This document shows, piece by piece, positions 57,601 to 64,000 of a stretch of 64,000 bases of DNA. How positions within the stretch are numbered: the first letter of the stretch is position 1; every line of letters begins with the position of its first letter. Both the position numbers and the translations under genes were made by a program. The stretch spans positions 29,559,088 through 29,623,087 of the forward strand of contig OX457070.1 in assembly GCA_949752795.1 (NCBI GenBank), in the 5' to 3' direction. The DNA comes from Hyperoodon ampullatus (lineage: Eukaryota > Chordata > Mammalia > Artiodactyla > Ziphiidae). The notes under the pieces were generated by a model. The model did no database searches. It had not been told where the DNA came from and saw nothing but the letters and a program-made list of their open reading frames with translations.

Positions 57601-57614
57601 AAAAAAGATTATCT

Positions 57615-58090
57615 CTGTTGCAGGGGGAGGGGTCAGGTGGAGAGGACTGGAGAAGAAGCCACTGTCATATGAATATGCTTGGTTTGAGGACTTGACTTCA
57701 GAAGCTGGTAAACATTTTACATAATTTCATTAAAAAATATTTTTCATAAATTTTTTAAAAACTAAAATCAAAAAATCAAAATGAAACAAATGAACTAATG
57801 TACTTGGAGAAGTAGCAACACAGAAAGGAACTATTTCAAGGAAATATTTCAAGTGACTAATTTGACTTTCATTGTTATTATATACCTTAAAAACAAAAAT
57901 AACTACACAGAAATCTTAAATGGATTCCAGTAATCATATTATGGGTGGAAGTGTTAGAACAGGTTTTCTAAGACAGCTGCATGTTTATTGTAAAATAAAA
58001 CAAATAAATAATTGTGTTGATGTCTTTGAGGATTGGGATTTTTGATAAGAGAGAAAGAAAATACAAATGTAACATTGGTGAAGTTAGGAA
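57615..58090. other. Unassigned AT-rich sequence
   Basis: No recognised features. Confidence 0.4.
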
Positions 58091-58096
58091 ACATCC

Positions 58097-58132
58097 TGTG
58101 ACTTCCCTGGCCATCTAGTGGTTAAGACTCCA
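58097..58132 (+). mobile_element. SINE head fragment
   Basis: Only the first 36 bases of a tRNA-derived SINE are present ('cttccctggccatctagtgg', 'ttaagactcc'). A 3'-truncated or deleted copy. Confidence 0.7.
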
Positions 58133-59460
58133 TCTTGTTTGAAAATGTCATATAAACTCATGACAGATCTTCTCTCAAAGAAGAGGAGTATTTCCTAACT
58201 TTCTACTGAAATGGCCCAGAAACCATGATCAACCCTGTAGCCTGACAACCCTAGAGCTCAGAGTATTGTCTCTAAATCTCATTGCCCATTAAAAGGAATC
58301 AGGGCCCTTGGAGTAATGGCTGATTCCAGATCTGAGGCTGAAAATTCATGAGCTGAGACTGGAATATAAAGAATCCTGTTATACTAGAAATCAAGAAAAT
58401 TACTAGGATCATGTTTAAAAGACTCAGAAGCCAACCTGCATAAACTCCCACTGGCCAAATATGGCACAAATGAATAATAATAATAATAATAATGGCAATA
58501 GATTGAAATACATAAAAAACCATGAGTTCATGATGATACTTAAAACAAAACAAAATCAAACACTCACTGGCCAGCTTTGGCAGATGCTAGGGAACCAATT
58601 CATTATTTTGAAAATTAGTGAATAATCAGGTATTTATCTTATATTTCCTGTATAATCTGTACTTCAGGGTACAAATTAATTGATGAGGGGTACTTCTTTA
58701 GAGAAGTATTCCAGCTAATAAATGAGAAAAGAATGATAGAATATCACCATTTGCAACTCCTAATTAATTAACGGACCTAGACACTTATCAGTGGCTGCTG
58801 ACACAGCAAAAAGAGAGCCAGACATTCTTTGTTTCCTAATGAGAAATATACAATACCACCCATGAAGTATTCTGCCCCCCCCAAATCAAACATAGATCTG
58901 ATCACAGGAAATATAGGGGACAGAGGAACATGTTAAAGGCATCCTAATAATATAGTCGGAAAAATCCAGTCTGAGAAATTCTAGAAGACAGATGACTCAG
59001 CACCTTCAGCAAATAAATTGCCAGGGAGAAAAAATAATGAAAAGGTAAACCTATAGATTAAAAGAAACTTAAGAAACACATCAACCAATTGCAATGGGTG
59101 GACCTTAGACTTATCCTGATTTGAGCAAATTCAAATTAAAATATGTATGAGACAAATGGGAAAGTTTAAACATTGACTGGATATTAGATGATATTAGGGA
59201 ATCAATATTAATTTCTTAAGTGTGATGAAAGTATTGTGGGTATATTTTCAAAGAGTACTTGTATTTTAGAGATACATGCTGAAGTCTTTATAGATGCAGT
59301 GATATGAAGTCATGAATTTGTTTCACAATGATCTAGGGTAGGGGTATAGATGTTACAAGATTAGATACAAATTGATAATTATAGAAACTTGATGATGTAT
59401 TCATTGTATTATTCTTTCTACTTTTTAATTTGGAAAATTTTCCCTAATAAAAAAAAGTGT
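58133..59460 (+). mobile_element. Ancient LINE 3' end (probably L1ME-like), about 1.3 kb
   Basis: 'gccaacctgcataaactcc', 'tggccaaatatggcacaaat', 'caattgcaatgggtggacc', 'tgactggatattagatgat', 'agagatacatgctgaag' and 'ttttccctaataaaaaaaag' form one long non-coding LINE end. The 3' part also occurs at 48445-48600. Confidence 0.55.
58473..58493. repeat. (TAA)n microsatellite
   Basis: Seven ATA/TAA units inside the ancient LINE. Confidence 0.9.
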
Positions 59461-59589
59461 TTTCACGTGCACTGCACTACCCTTCTAATTAATAAGAACG
59501 AAGCAAAGCCAGGAGTAGGGGATGCCTCTTGGCATGTACCTAGAAAGAGCAGTGCATCAAAATACAGGAACTCATAGACTTGAAAGAGA

Positions 59590-59930
59590 CCCTATTCCCT
59601 CCTCTGTGGCTTGAACCACCTCTACATTGTTCCTAAATGTTGTTGCCCATATTCTACAGGATTACCTTCAGCCTGTTCCACTTGTGACAGCTTTGAAAGT
59701 TCTTCCTCATCCTGAGCAGAAATCAGTCTCCCTGTATCTTTCTGCCACCCATAGATTATAGACCTAAACCTTCCTCACACAATAGTCCTTCAAATATTTG
59801 AAAACCAGCATTCACCTGTCCCTCTTGCCCTAACTGCACATGCAGGTCTTTTGAGCTTCAGCCCTAATTCTGTCCCCACAGGCCCAATACTTTGGTTTTC
59901 TGCCATCCTGGCTGCTCTGCTCTGATCTCA
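59590..59930. repeat. Possible CR1/L3-type ancient LINE fragment
   Basis: 'caaatatttgaaaaccagca' with 'ttcacctgtccctcttgc' recalls the CR1/L3 segment 'atttgaagacagctatcatg'. Weak resemblance only. Confidence 0.3.
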
Positions 59931-60099
59931 GACCAGTTTGACTAGTAAGTCATGTGCTCTGGAATGAAGTGATCTGGATGGAGCCTGACAATTACAGAGA
60001 ACAACAGGGCTATCGCCTCCCTTGTTCCAGTTACCACATTTTCTGTTGTTGTTGTTACCTTGGGCTGGAGCCTGGATGCACAAATTTCCAAGAGCTGAG

Positions 60100-60510
60100 T
60101 GTTAAATTTTCAAGAATTCTGTAGGCCAATTGTTAAAGGCAGTCATAATTAAAATTTAAATTACATAAACTTACAATTACATGTTATATTAAAAGGTAAA
60201 AAATACTTAAAATGTATCACTTCCTTATTAGTTTACTACATATTACTATTATCTCTTCCCCTGAGGTTATTTACTTTGACTGCATCTGTGTAGTGGAAAT
60301 AATGTAATGTACTGGTATTCTACTGCAAATCTCTTCCAAACTGGGTTCAGTGACATCATGTTGGTAACTTGAAACTGGCCATGGTGGGAGTATTTACACT
60401 ACAGAATTTCATGGCAGGTGAAATTCATGGCAGGTGCCATGAATCAAGGTGTTTTCTTCCTGCAGAGAGCTAGTTGTTAAACATTTTACCACTACACCCC
60501 TAGACACAGC
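60100..60510 (+). repeat. Unnamed old repeat, copy 2
   Basis: Shares 'aaattttcaagaattctg', 'gtaacttgaaactggcc', 'atggtgggagtatttacac' and 'gttgttaaacattttacc' with 33660-33830, with about 220 extra bases between the first two. A local duplication of 'attcatggcaggtg' is present at about 60409-60435. Confidence 0.5.
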
Positions 60511-61040
60511 CTGAAGTCTTAGGGTTTTTTTGGCAGCCGCGTTACACTTCTGACTCAAATTAGGCTAAGGCTCTTAGCTTCTGCTAAAGCAAGTATAACC
60601 CATTCTTACTGATACAAATTAGTTCGTCAGACCTCATATTAATAATTTTCAAATTGCTTCCTTTTAGATTCAACTCACTAATTCTGATTTTGTCATCCAA
60701 GTATTCATTATACCTCCAACTTCAGGTTACCAATAAATTTAATGAGCACACCTTCTGTATATTTATTCTGAAAGCATTCATGAGGGGAAGAGGGACACAG
60801 CCCTTGGACTCATCATTATATATTGTACTTTCTTACAGTTTGATATCAATTTGTTAGTTGGCACCTTGTGCATATAATCAGCTGGTTACTAATTCATCAA
60901 GAATGCCAGAGTCCAGTTCGTTATTTCCCCATCTGGTCCAAAAGAAAATCATGAAACACCTCATTAAATGTCCAACCAATGATGAAATACTCTCTATAAG
61001 GGCTTTCCCCGAGCTGCTGGGCAGGTAACCTTGTCAAAGA
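60511..61040. other. Unassigned sequence
   Basis: No recognised repeat or gene. Confidence 0.4.
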
Positions 61041-61052
61041 GAGAAGGAAATG

Positions 61053-61270
61053 GGTTTCCCTGGTGGCGCAGTGGTTGAGAGTCCACCTGCCGATGCAGGG
61101 GACACCGGTTCGTGACCCGGTCCGGGAAGATCCCACATGCCGCGGAGTGGCTGGGCTCGTGAGCCATGGCCGCTGAGCCTGCGCGTCCGGAGCCTGTGCT
61201 CCACAACGGGAGAGGCCACAACAGTGAAAGACCCGCGTGCCGCAAAAGCAAAAAACAAAAAACAACAAAA
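61053..61270 (+). mobile_element. CHR-2-type SINE
   Basis: 'tttccctggtggcgcagtgg' head, 'ggagtggctgggctcgtgag' body, and a tail changed to (A)n(C) units. The flanks 'gagagaaggaaat' and 'aagggaaggagat' may be a decayed TSD. Confidence 0.94.
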
Positions 61271-63235
61271 AAAGGGAAGGAGATAATCAGCCTTGGCTGA
61301 TTCTGAATGAGCTCATTCTGAATCAACCATTACTTCACCTAGAACCTGAAACTGTTCGTCTAGTCACACATTCTAGAGTTTTGCCTGAGATTGAAGTTAC
61401 AGACAATGGTCTACAAATTTTCTGGTTCTGCCTTCTCTCTCTTTCTGGAAAATTAGGATATCCCACTGTCTCCAGTCTTCTGATAACTCTCCTACTCTCA
61501 GTGATGTCCCCCAAATCACTGACAATTGGTGATCCCATACTAAGTTTTCCTCGGGGCCCTAAGATGTTATTTCTCAAAGCTGGGGATTTGAACTCACCTG
61601 GAGCAGCTCTGGGCTTTTTCACATTCTATCAGTCCATCTTGGGCTTCCATCTTCCCTAAGGTTCATTCTTTTCTCTATTCCTCTTCATCTTACTCCTTCC
61701 ATGTGGAGAAGAAATGTCTCTGCCATGAAAGTCAGAAACAAAAGAAAATGGAAAAGCTCTATTTTCTTCGTATCACCCACTGGCAGTGGTCCCAAGCTGA
61801 AGATCCTATCCTTTACTTGATGTTAGTCGTCAAACTTTACTAAAATGACAGCAATAACAGAACCTTGTAGTTTTAGAATAACTTGAGTGTATTGGGAGCT
61901 TTAGCTTTTCTGATACTTATGACTGTGTCCACGAATATTCCAGCACAAAGAATGACAATTTGATGGTAGGATAGATATATGATGAGATTCCTGACCTTTC
62001 AGAAGTTGTGACATCACATCCTTGTTCGAATTTGCAACAAGCTCCCTACCGTAGAGCACGGTATATATTAATTTTAAATTTTTCAATTAATTTGGTCTTG
62101 AGAATTTTTCATCTTGAAGTGTTTTAATAAAACACTGTAGATAGTTCTGATAATTACAAAATTACAATCAAGGGGAACTGCAAATACAGAAGAACTCAGT
62201 ATATTTGGGAGCTTTTTTCTTTAATTTTACTTAGCTGATCTTTAATACAAAAACACCTCTTAATATAACCAACTCTTGTTATTCAGCATTTTTTACCTGG
62301 AAGTCTGTAAGTTGCCCTTATACACAGTTCTAAAAAATGTTAACAATGTTTATGGTTTTTAACTTGGAGGCCCTGAACTAAGAGATATGAAACCTAGGTT
62401 TTCCACTTTGTTCTGTTACTAGTCAGTCGTGCCATCTTGAAAAATCCCTTTGCCTTTTTTGTTCACATCTAAATACTGTTGTAAGTCCCTTCCAGATCTA
62501 AGAGCAGAGAGCAGTAAAATGCCCAGCTATCCTGTCTACGGGTTCTTGGCTGTCTCCACTCACTCTCTGTAGTTGATGTGAGTATGCGGGTATGTATGGG
62601 GGGACAGGGAGGAAAGGTTTGAGTTGGGAGTCTTGGTAGGGAAAGGGGGAAGAGGAGGAGGAAAATAGCCCATATCATTCCTCTGAGGTTTTTCACAAGA
62701 GGTAATTTCAAAACAAAACTAAGTCAACCTATCAAAACAAGATAATGACAAGGGAGAAAGTAAAAGTTTTTGGCCAAATCCATCTCACAATCATTCTTTC
62801 CTGTCCCCACAAAGCTATCTGAACTGAGATCTTGTTAGTGGACCTCCATTTCCAGTAAACATCACTCACTTAGAACAAAAACGGGAAGCTCCCACATGTA
62901 GCCACTGGAAACAGTCCCAGATGCAGGAAGAGGTTTGTATGACATCATCCAGAAAGTTATGCAGTGGGAAGGTCTGCAGATTAGAAGACTAGTTCACCTA
63001 AGGGTTCTTCTCACTAGGAATTTTTATCCAGTTTTAGAAGTTCCAAGTTTCCTGGAAAATATATTTACTGATAAGTGTGTATATTTAACCCATATGTTGA
63101 AATGTATGTACCTTACTGGAAATTGCTCAAATGCTAAAGAAATGTTATTCATGTGTGTAAACATTTAATTAAATAGTAGAAAAAAAGACAAATATTATTG
63201 TTCCTCTGTATGTGAAAAAGTTTTGTTCAAGCTTT
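61271..63235. other. Unique sequence, no gene recognised
   Basis: Two opposing frames (61237-61659 + and 61335-61622 -) overlap and show no domain. No RNA gene or confident repeat was seen in nearly 2 kb. Confidence 0.4.
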
Positions 63236-63560
63236 TAAAAAGAACTTGGTTGTTTTAGTAAAAATGATATGTGCTCATTGCAAAATATTGAAACAAATCA
63301 GAAAAGCACAAAGAAGATAACAAAAATCTGCTGAAGTTTCATTAGCCAGAAATAAACATTGACAGAATTTTGGTAGACTCTCCAGACATTTTTCTGTGCA
63401 TATGTACGTTTAATTTTACAGGAGTGGCATGTTTTTTATTTGCTGCGTTGTATTCTTCCTTCCTCCTCAAGAATGTCACTAACATGTTTATGTGTAACCA
63501 AATATAGGTGTATGGTGTGACTTTTGAGGACTCCATAGTTTTTCTTTTTATTTTGTTTGT
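63236..63560 (+). mobile_element. Old LINE-like fragment
   Basis: 'gaaaagcacaaagaagataa', 'agccagaaataaacattgac' and 'tttttctgtgcatatgtac' resemble a common old L1M-type non-coding segment. Confidence 0.4.
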
Positions 63561-63815
63561 TCCATATAGTTAGTCGATTCCACATGGATGAAAATATAGG
63601 TTGTTGAGAAAGAGCTTTTTTAAGCTTCAAAAGAACAGTTATGTAAAGAATGTAAAGTTATGTTAAGTAACATATTTGCACAAGAATCTGGTTTGGTTAT
63701 TCCTCCTGCAAAAGCTTGAAATATAGTAAATGAACAGTGAGTGTCATAGACATGTAAGATGTATCTTATTTATTATTGAGCCGTTAATACAATTAAGAGT
63801 TTTAAAAAGCAAGAA

Positions 63816-63919
63816 CAGATGTATATGTATAACTGATTCACTTTGCTATAAAGCAGAAACTAACACACCATTGTGAAGCAATTATACTCCAATAAAGTTG
63901 TAAAAAAAATAAAATAAAA
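63816..63919 (+). mobile_element. Very short L1 3' end insertion
   Basis: Only about 75 bases of L1 3' UTR ('aactgattcactttgctat', 'ttatactccaataaagttg') plus an (AAAAT)n tail. An exact TSD 'taaaaagcaagaa' lies at 63803-63815 and 63920-63932. It is a complete insertion event despite its size. Confidence 0.95.
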
Positions 63920-64000
63920 TAAAAAGCAAGAATGAATCACAAAGTAAAACTCAACATATTTACCAACACACTGAATAAAAGAGACTGCACAAAGCTCCCT

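Noticed and set aside
61300..61323. Palindrome 'gaatgagctcattc' with flanking direct repeats
   Set aside because: Only 14 bases long and beside a SINE tail; easily explained by a short local duplication.

Overview
This is a non-coding stretch of a mammalian nuclear genome, almost certainly from a cetacean. The main evidence is about a dozen tRNA-derived SINEs of the CHR type, opening with 'cttccctggtggcgcagtgg' and carrying a Pol III B box such as 'ggttcgagccc'. Alongside them are artiodactyl/cetacean L1 3' ends ('ttatactccaataaagatgtt'). CHR SINEs occur in whales, hippos and ruminants. I saw no Bov-B or Bov-A repeats, which argues against a ruminant. No intact host protein-coding gene was found.

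Layout: 1-3500 is an old L1 riddled with later insertions, three of them at one short site. 3849-6973 is a 5'-truncated L1 (+). 9315-9832 is a SINE split by another SINE. 10567-17683 is a full-length but dead L1 (-) inserted in a MIR, with a CpG-rich 5' UTR. 18-26 kb holds decayed L1, L2, a MER5-type element, SINEs and an internally deleted L1 (24019-25606). 26.3-27.5 kb is the clearest unique DNA and holds a promoter-like array (CCAAT, GC box, TATA) with an ATG and a splice-donor-like site. 28004-29685 is an L1 with a 5' inversion inside an L2. 30.9-31.8 kb is an MLT1-type LTR split by a solo LTR. 35.4-38.9 kb is a four-level nest of L1s and SINEs.

40.2-44.7 kb is an old L1 carrying a short unidentified mRNA-like retrocopy and a full-length processed pseudogene of EEF1A1 (42105-43876). 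Next come a Tigger1-derived DNA transposon (44707-45021), further L1 pieces and a second unidentified retrocopy with an AATAAA and a 23-A tail (about 47993-48249). 49903-51466 is an unusual L1 with its 5' UTR and most of ORF1, then a poly(A), without ORF2 or a 3' UTR. The last 12 kb is mostly unique sequence with SINEs, an ancient LINE 3' end and a tiny young L1 3' end (63816-63919).

Nothing here works together as a gene system. What can be read is a layered history of retrotransposition, much of it datable by target-site duplications (TSDs). Repeat family names come from remembered consensus features, without a database search. Those below about 0.5 confidence are tentative.
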